This document shows, one piece after another, positions 1-8,586 of a stretch of 13,860 nucleotides of DNA. Source of the DNA: Saprospiraceae bacterium (lineage in GTDB: Bacteria; Bacteroidota; Bacteroidia; Chitinophagales; Saprospiraceae); contig JABDPK010000141.1 in assembly GCA_013042795.1 (NCBI GenBank), positions 1 through 13,860 of the forward strand. The letters run 5' to 3'. Within the stretch, counting starts at the first letter, position 1; each line of letters begins with the position of its first letter. The notes under the pieces were generated by a model. The model did not search any database. It saw nothing but the letters and a program-made list of their open reading frames with translations, and had not been told where the DNA came from. Made by a program: the position numbers and the translations under genes.

Positions 1-840
1 CTTTGCAGGTATTTCGAGCTGGCTTCCGGACCTGTGGAAGATGAATTGTTTGATCTGGATTTGGAATCCATAATTGAATTTTCCAAACCAACATTGAAAA
101 AACACAAATTTCTGAACGCCCTAAAGATATTACACAGGTCAGATATAATATTTCTTTCAACTTCTGTGTTTCAACCTTCAAGGCTCAAACTTTCAGAACA
201 CAGGATTAGATTACTTTTGGCAAATCGGAAAAACTCATCCAGGCTAAAGGAATTCGTGAGCTTATTATTGAGGAATTATGAGGGAATATTCTATGGTAAA
301 TCAAAGATCAGTGAGGCCGGGTTGTCTAAAAAGTTCAAAGAAAGTGAAGATAAAATACGAAAGGCCCTGAGATGGTTGCATAATAATGACTATGGAGAAT
401 ATCATGAGCAATTCAACGGATTCCTTGTGGGATTCAGAGGATACCGCTATAATCAGAAAGAACTTAAAATAAATACAGTAAAGTATCTTCAGCAAAAGGA
501 AATCTATATTGATCGTCTCAAAAAAATGATTGCATATATCAAGACAGAGGGATGCAGGCAAAAATATCTTTCAGCATACTTCGGTTTTGAAGATACTGAT
601 TGTGGAATTTGCGATAATTGTCTGAAGAGTAGGAATGGGATTGATTCTACAAGCCTGAGAAGCAGGATAGTATCATATTTAAAAGACAAAGATTATGATA
701 TTCATGAATTATACCGGCTTTTTGATTTGACGGAGAGAGGAGAATTCATCAGAATAGTAAAAGAACTGGAAAGCGAAGATTATCTTCGAATTGTCGATAA
801 CTTAATTCAGATCACTGCAAGTGGCAGAAAACTCAAATAA
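1..840 (+). CDS. recQ: ATP-dependent DNA helicase RecQ, C-terminal part (5' end outside window)
   Basis: RecQ is a 3'-5' DNA helicase that unwinds recombination and repair intermediates. The frame is open from base 1, so the gene enters from the left and only the last 279 codons are present; the GTG at 34 is an internal valine, not a start. The helicase core is missing. What remains is the RQC-like region: a zinc-binding cysteine set coded at bases 553 (in CRQKYL), 601, 610 and 619 (CGICDNC), with a YFG motif between them. After this come about 70 residues rich in helical, charged sequence that may be a winged-helix end. This arrangement fits the shorter RecQ type, which I recall being common in Bacteroidota; no complete HRDC domain is obvious. 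The stop overlaps the next gene by 20 bases, so the two are probably co-transcribed. Identity is firm from the zinc motif and its surroundings; which RecQ paralogue it is cannot be told. Confidence 0.88.
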   Translation, partial: LCRYFELASGPVEDELFDLDLESIIEFSKPTLKKHKFLNALKILHRSDIIFLSTSVFQPSRLKLSEHRIRLLLANRKNSSRLKEFVSLLLRNYEGIFYGKSKISEAGLSKKFKESEDKIRKALRWLHNNDYGEYHEQFNGFLVGFRGYRYNQKELKINTVKYLQQKEIYIDRLKKMIAYIKTEGCRQKYLSAYFGFEDTDCGICDNCLKSRNGIDSTSLRSRIVSYLKDKDYDIHELYRLFDLTERGEFIRIVKELESEDYLRIVDNLIQITASGRKLK

Positions 841-1933
841 GATCATTTCATTTTGTAGCTCTTCATATTTTGAGTATGACAGGAGAATGCAAAGAATTTG
901 CAATACCCTTGCAGAAAATGGATGCGACATTAAATGGATATCCAGGTCGTATAATCAATCTTACAAAGAGAAGCAGTTCAAATTCCACAATATCATTTTT
1001 AAAAACATATTTAAAAAAGGACCTCTCTTTTACATAGAAATAAATTTCCGGATTTTTCTCCTGTTGCTTTTTACACGACAGGATGTTATTTCGGTGGTCG
1101 ACCTTGATACTTTACTGGCTGGTAAATGCGCATCGATTCTGAAAAACAAGCCTTTGGTTTTTGATGCACATGAAATATTTTATGAAGTTCCGGAATTAAA
1201 TGGCAAGCCTGTCAGAAAAAAAATATGGAAACTTTTAGCCTCTCTTATTATCCCTGGCTTAAATCACTGTTACACCGTCAATCATTCTCTCAGGAAACAT
1301 TATGAAGATAAATACAACACAAAATTTGGAGTTGTAATGAATGTGCCCCTTTCATATACAAATGCAGTTTCCCTCGAATCGAGAGTGAATACTAAAACAT
1401 TATTATATATAGGTGCCCTAAATGCAGGCAGGGGGCTGGAATTGACGATAAAGAGCATGGTACACTTAGCCGACTATAGCCTTATAATTGTCGGAGAAGG
1501 TGATCTGAGTGCAGAACTCAGGAAGATGGCAAAACATTCAAAAGCATCTGAAAGAATACATTTTGCAGGTTTTGTTAAACCTGACGAATTATACATTTAC
1601 CTGGAAAAGGCAAGTATTGGTTTAAATATCCTGATTTCTGAAAGTGAGAATTACAGGCTGTCGCTGGCCAATAAATATTTTGATTATATCCACGCAGGAA
1701 TTCCTTCTGTCAGTATGAATTATCCAGAATATAATCGTATAAATCATCAATTTAAAACAGGCTATCTTTTAAATGAATTAACAACAGAAGCCTTTTGTGA
1801 TGCTATCGCATATATAGAGCAACCAAACAATTATTTACGTGCACAAAAGGAATGTAAACAGGCTGTCAAGGTTTACAACTGGAACCAGGAGTCAGTTAAT
1901 TTATTAAAAATTTACAATGCAATCAATGCTTAG
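821..1933 (+). CDS. Glycosyltransferase, GT4-like (GT-B fold)
   Basis: A 370-residue enzyme predicted to transfer a sugar from a nucleotide-sugar donor; donor and acceptor cannot be read from sequence. The N-terminal acceptor domain begins with a beta strand followed by SSSYFEYDRRMQRI (about residues 13-26), a common opening for GT4 proteins, and contains DAHEIFYEVPE at 115-125. The C-terminal donor domain starts near 193 (LLYIGALNAGRGLE) and has IIVGEGDL at 222-229. It ends in a nucleotide-sugar site variant with ANKYFDYIHAGIP at 283-295. A hydrophobic stretch at about 77-85 may touch the membrane. The chosen start is GTG at 821; it lies inside recQ, and the next ATG (codon 23) would remove the first strand and loop, so GTG fits the family better. 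No Shine-Dalgarno sequence is present. It follows recQ with a 20-base overlap, and its end overlaps the opposing peptidase gene by 11 bases. A role in surface polysaccharide or protein glycosylation is inference. Confidence 0.82.
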   Translation: MAENSNKIISFCSSSYFEYDRRMQRICNTLAENGCDIKWISRSYNQSYKEKQFKFHNIIFKNIFKKGPLFYIEINFRIFLLLLFTRQDVISVVDLDTLLAGKCASILKNKPLVFDAHEIFYEVPELNGKPVRKKIWKLLASLIIPGLNHCYTVNHSLRKHYEDKYNTKFGVVMNVPLSYTNAVSLESRVNTKTLLYIGALNAGRGLELTIKSMVHLADYSLIIVGEGDLSAELRKMAKHSKASERIHFAGFVKPDELYIYLEKASIGLNILISESENYRLSLANKYFDYIHAGIPSVSMNYPEYNRINHQFKTGYLLNELTTEAFCDAIAYIEQPNNYLRAQKECKQAVKVYNWNQESVNLLKIYNAINA

Positions 1934-4124
1934 TATCAATCTCAGCCTTTCCAGCAAGGTCAAGGAAAAAAGCATATTCAAGTGCTGTTTCATGATATCT
2001 CTGGAATCTTCCTGACTTACCGCCGTGCCCTGCACCCATATCCGTATTCAATAACAAAGGATTATCATCTGTTTTTAATTCCCTGAGTTTAGCCACCCAT
2101 TTTGCAGGTTCCCAGTATTGAACCTGGCTGTCATGGTAACCCGTAGTGACAAGAAGCGGGGGATATTCTTTAGCCTCAATGTTGTCATAAGGGGAATAAG
2201 ACTTTATATAATGATAGTACTCTTCAATATTCGGATTTCCCCATTCGTCATATTCTCCGGTTGTAAGTGGAATCGATTCATCGAGCATTGTTGATACCAC
2301 ATCAACAAAAGGTACAGCGGCAATGGCGCCTCCCCATATTTCCGGCGCCATATTAATCACTGCGCCGATCAGAAGTCCTCCGGCACTACCTCCCATACAA
2401 TACAAATGATCACTGGAGGTATAATCGGCATCAATCAGATGTTTCCCTGCATCAATAAAATCTGTAAAAGTATTTTTCTTCTTTAGCATTTTGCCATCTT
2501 CATACCATTGCCTGCCCATTTCCTGGCCACCCCTGATATGCGCTATAGCAAAAGCAAAGCCCCTGTCCAATAGGGAAAGTCTAACGGAGCTGAAATAAGG
2601 GTCCATGCTATTTCCATAAGATCCGTATCCGTATAAAAGGACTGGTTGCGTTCCATCTTTTTTGAATCCTTTCTTGTATACAATGCTTACAGGAACAGAA
2701 ACACCATCCCTGGCTTTTATCAATATTCTTTCCGATTGGTAGTCTTCTGCTTTAAAATCGCCGAGTACTTCCTGCTGCTTCTTCAGTTCCATTTTTCTTG
2801 ACTTCATATTGAAGTCATAGGTACTTGATGGCGTTGTCAGGCTGGTATATTGCAATCGTAATTCCTCGGTATCATATTCGGGATTCACACTGGTATAAAC
2901 CATATAGCTTTCCTCTTCGAAATTGACATAGTATCCTGCATCCATGTTATCCCAGGGAAGTACCTTAACCCTCGTCATACCATCTTTCCGGAGATTTATT
3001 ACAAGATAATTTTTGAATATCTCCAGGCCGGTAATAAAAATATCATCCCTGTGACCGATAAACTCTTTCCAGTTATTCTTCCCGGTATTATCTTCAGAAC
3101 ACTTCATAACTTTGAAATTCCTGGCCTTATCTTTATTTGTAACGACATACCAGTGATCGCCATAATGAGAAATTGAATGCTCGAGATCTCTTTCCCTTGG
3201 CTGGAAGACTTTGAAATCATCATTGGGACTGTCGGCAGACACATACCTGTATTCATTTGAAACAGTAGCGTATGAGCCTATGACTATGTATTTTTTCGAT
3301 TTTGTTTTGTATACATAAGCTGAAAAAGTCTCATCTTTTTCGTGATAGACTTCTACATCTTGCTCAGAGTCTGTGCCAAGTACATGTTTGAATATCTTGT
3401 AGGCACGAAGTGATTCATCTTTCCTGGTATAAAAAACTGTTTTATTGTCATTTGCCCAAACCAGGGATCCTGTTGTATTTTCAATTACATCATCCAACAT
3501 TTCTCCTGACTCAAGATTTTTGAACTTAATCGTATAGATCCTGCGTGATAAAGTGTCTTCTCCGTATGACAATATTTTATTGTCAGGGCTGACAGCCAGG
3601 CCACGTGCTGTATAAAATTCAAAATCCTTAGCAAGTTCATTTACATCCAGAAGCATTTCTTCATTTGCTTCCAGTGTTTGCTTCTTCCTTGTATATATAG
3701 GGTATTCCATGCCCTCTTCAAATCGTGTCAGGTAGAAATACCCGTTGCGGAAGTAAGGTACAGACATGTCTGTTTGCTTTATCCTTCCTACAATTTCGTC
3801 GTACAATTTTTCCTTAAAGTCATCGAGATGACTTGTCATATCCGAAGTGAATTTGTTCTCGGCTTCGAGGTATTCTACGACGTCAGATGTTTGTTTATCA
3901 GGATTTTTAGCAGCTTTTTGTTCATCACTCAATTTCATCCAGTAATAGTTGTCAATTCTGTCATCACCGTGTTTTGAGTGAGTATAGCTTTCTTTTTTTG
4001 CTTGTGGAGGTGCGATGTTTTCCAAATTCTTCATTGTCACTTGCGAGGGTTTGTTATTCTCAGTACAGCAAATAAATATTGTTGTGCAAATTAAGGCAGT
4101 TACAGTTAAGACTCTTTTATTCAT
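1923..4124 (-). CDS. ptrB: Oligopeptidase B (S9A prolyl oligopeptidase family), probably exported
   Basis: A 733-residue serine peptidase expected to cleave short peptides after Arg or Lys. The N-terminal motif DNYYW (residues 58-62) opens the beta-propeller region, and the alpha/beta hydrolase domain fills roughly the last 260 residues. The catalytic triad is visible as Ser580 (GGSAGG), Asp665 (GYHDSQV) and His700 (GAGHGG). The 85- and 35-residue spacings equal those I recall for E. coli OpdB (532, 617, 652). Glu624 and Asp626 in TTGEYDEWGNP align with the two acidic residues linked to basic P1 specificity; the second is Glu in E. coli. Unlike the cytosolic E. coli enzyme, it has about 45 extra N-terminal residues beginning with Lys-Arg and a hydrophobic stretch to Cys19-Cys20, then a polar linker. 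This suggests export or a lipoprotein, although the lipobox is poor (Ile or Cys at -1). It starts at ATG 4124, divergent from smc across 83 bases. The family call is secure; the location is inferred. Confidence 0.9.
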   Translation of the reverse strand: MNKRVLTVTALICTTIFICCTENNKPSQVTMKNLENIAPPQAKKESYTHSKHGDDRIDNYYWMKLSDEQKAAKNPDKQTSDVVEYLEAENKFTSDMTSHLDDFKEKLYDEIVGRIKQTDMSVPYFRNGYFYLTRFEEGMEYPIYTRKKQTLEANEEMLLDVNELAKDFEFYTARGLAVSPDNKILSYGEDTLSRRIYTIKFKNLESGEMLDDVIENTTGSLVWANDNKTVFYTRKDESLRAYKIFKHVLGTDSEQDVEVYHEKDETFSAYVYKTKSKKYIVIGSYATVSNEYRYVSADSPNDDFKVFQPRERDLEHSISHYGDHWYVVTNKDKARNFKVMKCSEDNTGKNNWKEFIGHRDDIFITGLEIFKNYLVINLRKDGMTRVKVLPWDNMDAGYYVNFEEESYMVYTSVNPEYDTEELRLQYTSLTTPSSTYDFNMKSRKMELKKQQEVLGDFKAEDYQSERILIKARDGVSVPVSIVYKKGFKKDGTQPVLLYGYGSYGNSMDPYFSSVRLSLLDRGFAFAIAHIRGGQEMGRQWYEDGKMLKKKNTFTDFIDAGKHLIDADYTSSDHLYCMGGSAGGLLIGAVINMAPEIWGGAIAAVPFVDVVSTMLDESIPLTTGEYDEWGNPNIEEYYHYIKSYSPYDNIEAKEYPPLLVTTGYHDSQVQYWEPAKWVAKLRELKTDDNPLLLNTDMGAGHGGKSGRFQRYHETALEYAFFLDLAGKAEIDTKH

Positions 4125-4192
4125 GGTAAGAAAATGTTGTTAAATATATAAATAGCTTGACATATTAGAATAACTCATATAAATGAAAAAAT

Positions 4193-4200
4193 TATATTTG
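4193..4200 (+). promoter_or_regulatory. Possible -7 box (TATATTTG) just upstream of smc
   Basis: TATATTTG matches the Bacteroidota -7 consensus TAnnTTTG and ends only seven bases before the smc GTG. If used, transcription would begin at or within a few bases of the start codon. No TTG or TTTG element lies at the expected 17-23 base spacing (the nearest TTG is at 4157-4159, 33 bases away). The call is therefore weak in this very AT-rich gap. Confidence 0.25.
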
Positions 4201-4207
4201 CCATTCA

Positions 4208-7200
4208 GTGAAATTACGAAGTCTACAAATAAAAGGGTTTAAAAGTTTTGGAAACGAGACTACAATTCATTTTAATGATGAAATTATCGGTATCGTAGGT
4301 CCAAACGGATCAGGTAAATCCAATATTGTTGATGCGATCAGGTGGGTGCTTGGTGAGCAAAAAAGCAAGGAACTGCGCCTTGAGAAAATGGTTGACGTCA
4401 TTTTCAATGGTACCAAAACAAAAAGGAAAGCAGGGATGGCGATGGTCTCCATGATTTTCGAAAATTCACGCAAACTTATTCCTGTTGAATTTGACCAGGT
4501 GAAAATCAGCCGGATTCTCTATGATACAAATGACAGTGAATACCGGATTAATGATGTTCCATGCAGGCTTAAAGATGTCAGAGACCTGTTCATAGATACG
4601 GGAATTGGATCAAACAGCTATGCTATTATCGAATTAGGTATGGTCGATGACATCCTGGTAGACAAGGATCATTCGAGACGAAAAATGTTTGAACAGGCGG
4701 CTGGTATTTCCAAATACAAAACCAGGAAAAGAGAAACACAGCTTAAATTAAAGAATACACAAAACGATCTCGACAGGGTAGAAGACATACTGTTTGAACT
4801 GCGTTCAAATATGAAATCCCTGGAACGCCAGGCACGGAGAACAAAAAAGTATTATGAGCTGAAAGATGAATATAAGAACCTCTCTGTCAAAAAAGCCATA
4901 CTTAACCAGGGGGAGGCCATTGACAAAGAGAAGAAGTATAAAGAAGAGCTATCAAGGGAAAATGAGGCATTGGTAAAAATCACCTCAGAAATCAGTGCAC
5001 TTGAAGCAGAAGTAGAAAAGATCAAGAAAGATAACCTGGATAATGAACAGTCTTTAAGTCACAAGCAAAAGGAATTTAACAGCATTGTGGATAATGTCCG
5101 CACTGGTGAGAGTCAGAAGGAAATTAAGAAACAGAATATATCATTCCTTGACCAGAATATAAAAAGAGAAAATAACAACCTCCAGGAATATATTTCAAAT
5201 CTGTCCGGTATAGACACCCTGGTACAAGACAAGGATACCGAGCTGAAAGTGCTTTTAGAAAACGGGCTGGAGCTTGAAAAGAAATATATCGATACCAAAT
5301 CAAGGTTCGAAGAAGTTGAATTGGAAAGGCAGAATATCCAGGGAGCTACCAATGAGGAGATTTCCGCTCTAAAGGAACTTGAAGATCAGAAATTTCAACT
5401 TGAAAAATCAATTATTGAATTATCAAGTCAATCAACCAATTATAGCCATAATCGAAATCAGGCACTTGAAGAGAAAGAGAAACAGGAAAGAATTCACGAG
5501 GAACTACAAAAGAAATCATCGGAAATCAATTCTGAACTTGAAGAAGTCAGGAACCGATTGGAGAACCTGAGAAATAAAAAGGAATCTCTTGAAAGTGACA
5601 AACAGGTTTTGCTTGACAAGATAGATGATGAAAAAGAAAATCTTCGTGTCCTGAACAGGAAACTGGATGCTCATACCAACGAGCACAGGCTCCTGAAAGA
5701 CATGGTGGATAACCTTGAAGGATTTCCGGAATCAGCGAAATTCCTGGTAAAGGAATGGAAAGGGTCCAGGCCACTTTTGTCTGATATAATTGAATGTCCT
5801 GATGAATACCGACCCGCTATTGAATCCTACCTGGACGCCTACCTGTCCTACTTTATCCTGGATAGTGTGGAAGAAGCAAGAACATCTATCAATCTGCTAA
5901 AGCAAGCACAGAAGGGTAGATCTCAATTCTTTATCCTGTCTTCCTTCCATGACAAAGTAAGCAATACGCAGGTGCTTTATGACTTTCATGGATTGCCCGC
6001 CCTTGAGGTCGTTAAATGTGAAGAAAAATATAATTCTCTGGTTCACTTCCTGTTACAAAATGTTGTCCTGGTAGAAGACGAGGAAGTTTTGAAATCTGAT
6101 ATGCTTGATGAAGATGTGACTTACCTTTCCAGGAACGGAACAACAAACAGAACAAAACATGTGATTAGTGGAGGTTCTGTCGGACTTTTTGACGGCAAGC
6201 GAATTGGAAGGAAATCAGAAATAGAAAAACTGCTCAAATCCATTGAACGCACACAATCCGAGATTACCAAATCCGAGAAAAATATTGCAGACAAGAATTC
6301 AAGAATTAACGCATTATTCGATGCAGACTATGACCAGTTAATCAACGAAACCATCACAAAACGGAACACACTGGAAGTTAAAAGTGCTGAAATGGCGATC
6401 CAGCTATCTTCAGCCCAACAACAAATATCCAGCCTCCTGGATCGTATATCATTTTACGAAAATGAAGATAAACTCGGGATGAACCAGGTAAAGCTCCTGG
6501 AGTCAAGCTTGACGAAACTGGCAGAACAGATAGGCACAAAGAAAAACCAGCTTGATAGCCAGGCTGGAAGTATTGAGAATATCACCAGGAGATACGCCGA
6601 GATCAATGCATTATATAACGAAACACAATTGATTTGGGTCAAGCATCAAAATGATATCAAGAACCTGCAAAACGAAATATCATTTCGGCATCAACAACAT
6701 CAGGAATTGCTTTCTAAAAAAGAAGGGACACTTCTGGAAATTGAAACCCTCAGGGAAAACAAAAAGAAAAATGAAGCTGAATTAATTGAAATTGAAAACA
6801 GGCTTCTTGAAAGCTACAAGATCAAAAAAATAAAACAAGAAGAACTCAACCATTCAGAGCAAGCTTTCTTTTCAAACAGGTCTGTAGTCAATGAGAAGGA
6901 AGAATTACTTCGAGAAAGGAATAGGAAGTTCCAATCGTTACAATTATCCATCAATGAAATAAAAGACAAGTTAACCGGTGTTGAATTTGAATTAAGGTCT
7001 GCGATAGAAAGACTTAAAATTGAGTTTAATATCGATTTAAAATCTCTTTCGCGAGAGGAATATGTTGTCGAAGATGACGAGGTGGATGCTTTAATGGAAA
7101 GATATGAGAAGATTAGAAAGCGATTGGATAATTATGGTGAGATTAATCCATTGGCTGTGGAAGCTTATGATGAGATCCTCGGGAGGTTAGAAACAATGCA

Positions 7201-7768
7201 GAGCCAGAGAGATGATATCCTTGAAGCACGTACTTCGCTTGAAGAGACCATAAAGGAAATTGATAATGATGCGACACAAAAATTCCTTGATTCATTCTAC
7301 AAGGTGAAAGAGAATTTCAAGATGGTATTTCGATCGTTGTTTTCATCTGAAGATGATTGTGATCTTGTTTTATTTAATGCTGAGCATCCACTTGAATCTG
7401 ATATCGAAATTATAGCCAAGCCTAAAGGAAAACGACCAAAGGTCTTGAACCAGCTATCCGGTGGTGAGAAAACACTCACTGCAACAGCCTTGTTGTTCTC
7501 CCTGTATCTTCTAAAGCCGGCACCATTTTGTATTTTTGATGAGGTAGATGCTCCACTGGATGATGTAAATATTCAGAAGTTTTCGAAACTAATCCGGGAT
7601 TTTGCTGACGAATCTCAATTCATCATTATTACTCATAATAAATCGACGATGGCTGCCATGGACCTCCTATATGGAGTCTATATGCAGGAACAGGGGATAT
7701 CTGGTGTTACCCAGGTTGATTTCAGGGAATATGAACACGATGAGATCTTTCAGAATGTGAGTTTATAA
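4208..7768 (+). CDS. smc: Chromosome segregation/condensation ATPase SMC
   Basis: SMC forms a ring-shaped homodimer that, with ScpA and ScpB (neither in this window), organises and separates the chromosome. The 1186-residue length and layout are complete: N-terminal ATPase half with Walker A GPNGSGKS at 31-38 and the arginine-loop residue Arg57; a coiled coil to about 500; a hinge at about 503-669 with Gly-rich HVISGGSVGLFDG; a return coiled coil to about 1020; then the C-terminal ATPase half with signature LSGGE at 1083-1087 and Walker B ending Asp1111-Glu1112 (CIFDEVD). The Q-loop is unusual: it reads SYAIIELGMVDDIL, with Leu143 where most SMC proteins have Gln. The D-loop reads DAPLDDVN. 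The start is GTG at 4208, the only one that preserves the family opening (KLRSLQIKGFKSF); there is no Shine-Dalgarno sequence. It is transcribed alone, with a terminator directly after its stop. Confidence 0.97.
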   Translation: MKLRSLQIKGFKSFGNETTIHFNDEIIGIVGPNGSGKSNIVDAIRWVLGEQKSKELRLEKMVDVIFNGTKTKRKAGMAMVSMIFENSRKLIPVEFDQVKISRILYDTNDSEYRINDVPCRLKDVRDLFIDTGIGSNSYAIIELGMVDDILVDKDHSRRKMFEQAAGISKYKTRKRETQLKLKNTQNDLDRVEDILFELRSNMKSLERQARRTKKYYELKDEYKNLSVKKAILNQGEAIDKEKKYKEELSRENEALVKITSEISALEAEVEKIKKDNLDNEQSLSHKQKEFNSIVDNVRTGESQKEIKKQNISFLDQNIKRENNNLQEYISNLSGIDTLVQDKDTELKVLLENGLELEKKYIDTKSRFEEVELERQNIQGATNEEISALKELEDQKFQLEKSIIELSSQSTNYSHNRNQALEEKEKQERIHEELQKKSSEINSELEEVRNRLENLRNKKESLESDKQVLLDKIDDEKENLRVLNRKLDAHTNEHRLLKDMVDNLEGFPESAKFLVKEWKGSRPLLSDIIECPDEYRPAIESYLDAYLSYFILDSVEEARTSINLLKQAQKGRSQFFILSSFHDKVSNTQVLYDFHGLPALEVVKCEEKYNSLVHFLLQNVVLVEDEEVLKSDMLDEDVTYLSRNGTTNRTKHVISGGSVGLFDGKRIGRKSEIEKLLKSIERTQSEITKSEKNIADKNSRINALFDADYDQLINETITKRNTLEVKSAEMAIQLSSAQQQISSLLDRISFYENEDKLGMNQVKLLESSLTKLAEQIGTKKNQLDSQAGSIENITRRYAEINALYNETQLIWVKHQNDIKNLQNEISFRHQQHQELLSKKEGTLLEIETLRENKKKNEAELIEIENRLLESYKIKKIKQEELNHSEQAFFSNRSVVNEKEELLRERNRKFQSLQLSINEIKDKLTGVEFELRSAIERLKIEFNIDLKSLSREEYVVEDDEVDALMERYEKIRKRLDNYGEINPLAVEAYDEILGRLETMQSQRDDILEARTSLEETIKEIDNDATQKFLDSFYKVKENFKMVFRSLFSSEDDCDLVLFNAEHPLESDIEIIAKPKGKRPKVLNQLSGGEKTLTATALLFSLYLLKPAPFCIFDEVDAPLDDVNIQKFSKLIRDFADESQFIIITHNKSTMAAMDLLYGVYMQEQGISGVTQVDFREYEHDEIFQNVSL

Positions 7769-7805
7769 AAAAAAAGAGCCCGCCGAAGCGTGCTCTTTAT
7801 TCTTG
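7767..7805 (+). terminator. Intrinsic terminator after smc, possibly bidirectional
   Basis: The hairpin has a 7-bp stem (AAAGAGC at 7773-7779 with GCTCTTT at 7792-7798), one C/T mismatch, an inner 3-bp CGC/GCG stem and a CGAA tetraloop. It is followed by a T-rich stretch and preceded by nine A residues (7767-7775). It starts at the last base pair of the smc stop codon. Because the A run becomes a U run on the other strand, it could also end the leftward barrel gene, whose stop is about 75 bases away. Confidence 0.82.
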
Positions 7806-7874
7806 TGGTTTTAACAGTCGCAAGATCTAACTAACGATTAAGTAACCTACTATTTTCAAATACTGTGCCAATAG

Positions 7875-8507
7875 TTAAAATAATTTTATTCCTACATTAA
7901 ATATTAGTCTTTTTGGGCTTTCTGAAAAATTGAAATCTTCACCTCCTACAGTCACATGATCGCCAAATTCAGAAAAGTTTCCTTCATATTCCAGGCCCAG
8001 GTTAACATTGCCAAGGGTGAATCCCAGGCCAGCTCTCCAACCATAGGTAGCTGTCTTGAATCGTTCATCATACCCGTCAAAATCGAATAGATCAGATGCA
8101 TGGTCCAGGTTAAGATGGGCTACAGGGCCAAGCATAGCATCAAGGAATAGTACTTTAAATCCTACCAACAGCGGAATATCCAGGTTTGTAAAACTTTCTT
8201 CTTTGATGACATCTATGATCTGATCATCACTGTCATTGATTATATATTCAACATTCGTGGAATGCAGCATGAGTCTGGGTTCGAGAAAAAAACCTGCGAA
8301 GTTTATTTTTGTATAAATCCCACCCTGGAATCCAAGCTTAGCATCTGAAAACTTTATAGACCCTTCATTATTTGGAAAGATAATATCTGTTGGATCAGAG
8401 AGCTCAAATGAATGGACTCCCAGTTTGATACCAAAGTCAATCTGACTCAAAAGCGTGTTATTGAGCATACTTAAAAATAAGATCGCTATCAATGATATAT
8501 TTTTCAT
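7875..8507 (-). CDS. Small outer-membrane beta-barrel protein (PorT/OMP_b-brl-like)
   Basis: A 210-residue predicted outer-membrane protein of unknown specific function. Residues 1-21 form a signal peptide (two-residue basic start, hydrophobic core, Leu-Leu-Ser before a mature N-terminal Gln). The mature part begins with DFGIKLG and shows alternating hydrophobic/polar strands separated by acidic turns. Examples are GIYTKINFAGFFLEPRLML (about 79-97), TYGWRAGLGFTL and VNLGLEYEGNF. It ends in LIFNVGIKLF, whose terminal Phe is the usual signal for barrel assembly. Length and strand pattern suggest about 8 strands, as in the outer-membrane-protein beta-barrel families of Bacteroidota often annotated PorT-like. 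No partner gene is adjacent; it is divergent from engB across 79 bases. The barrel assignment is well supported by pattern, the exact family less so, and no function is claimed. Confidence 0.8.
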   Translation of the reverse strand: MKNISLIAILFLSMLNNTLLSQIDFGIKLGVHSFELSDPTDIIFPNNEGSIKFSDAKLGFQGGIYTKINFAGFFLEPRLMLHSTNVEYIINDSDDQIIDVIKEESFTNLDIPLLVGFKVLFLDAMLGPVAHLNLDHASDLFDFDGYDERFKTATYGWRAGLGFTLGNVNLGLEYEGNFSEFGDHVTVGGEDFNFSESPKRLIFNVGIKLF

Positions 8508-8586
8508 ACTTTATGGTTTTTATATAAACACAACGTATAGTTTAGCTGCTAAATGTATGCCAATCATATTTTAATGATATTTTAAG

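Noticed and set aside
3678..3977. A 99-codon frame opposite the start of the oligopeptidase gene
   Set aside because: It overlaps a secure family member, its translation has no domain and no promoter is visible.
8531..8563. Possible promoter of the barrel gene: TTG, 21 bases, TATACGTTG on the minus strand
   Set aside because: The -7 element departs from TAnnTTTG and the spacing is long; in such AT-rich DNA this is not convincing.
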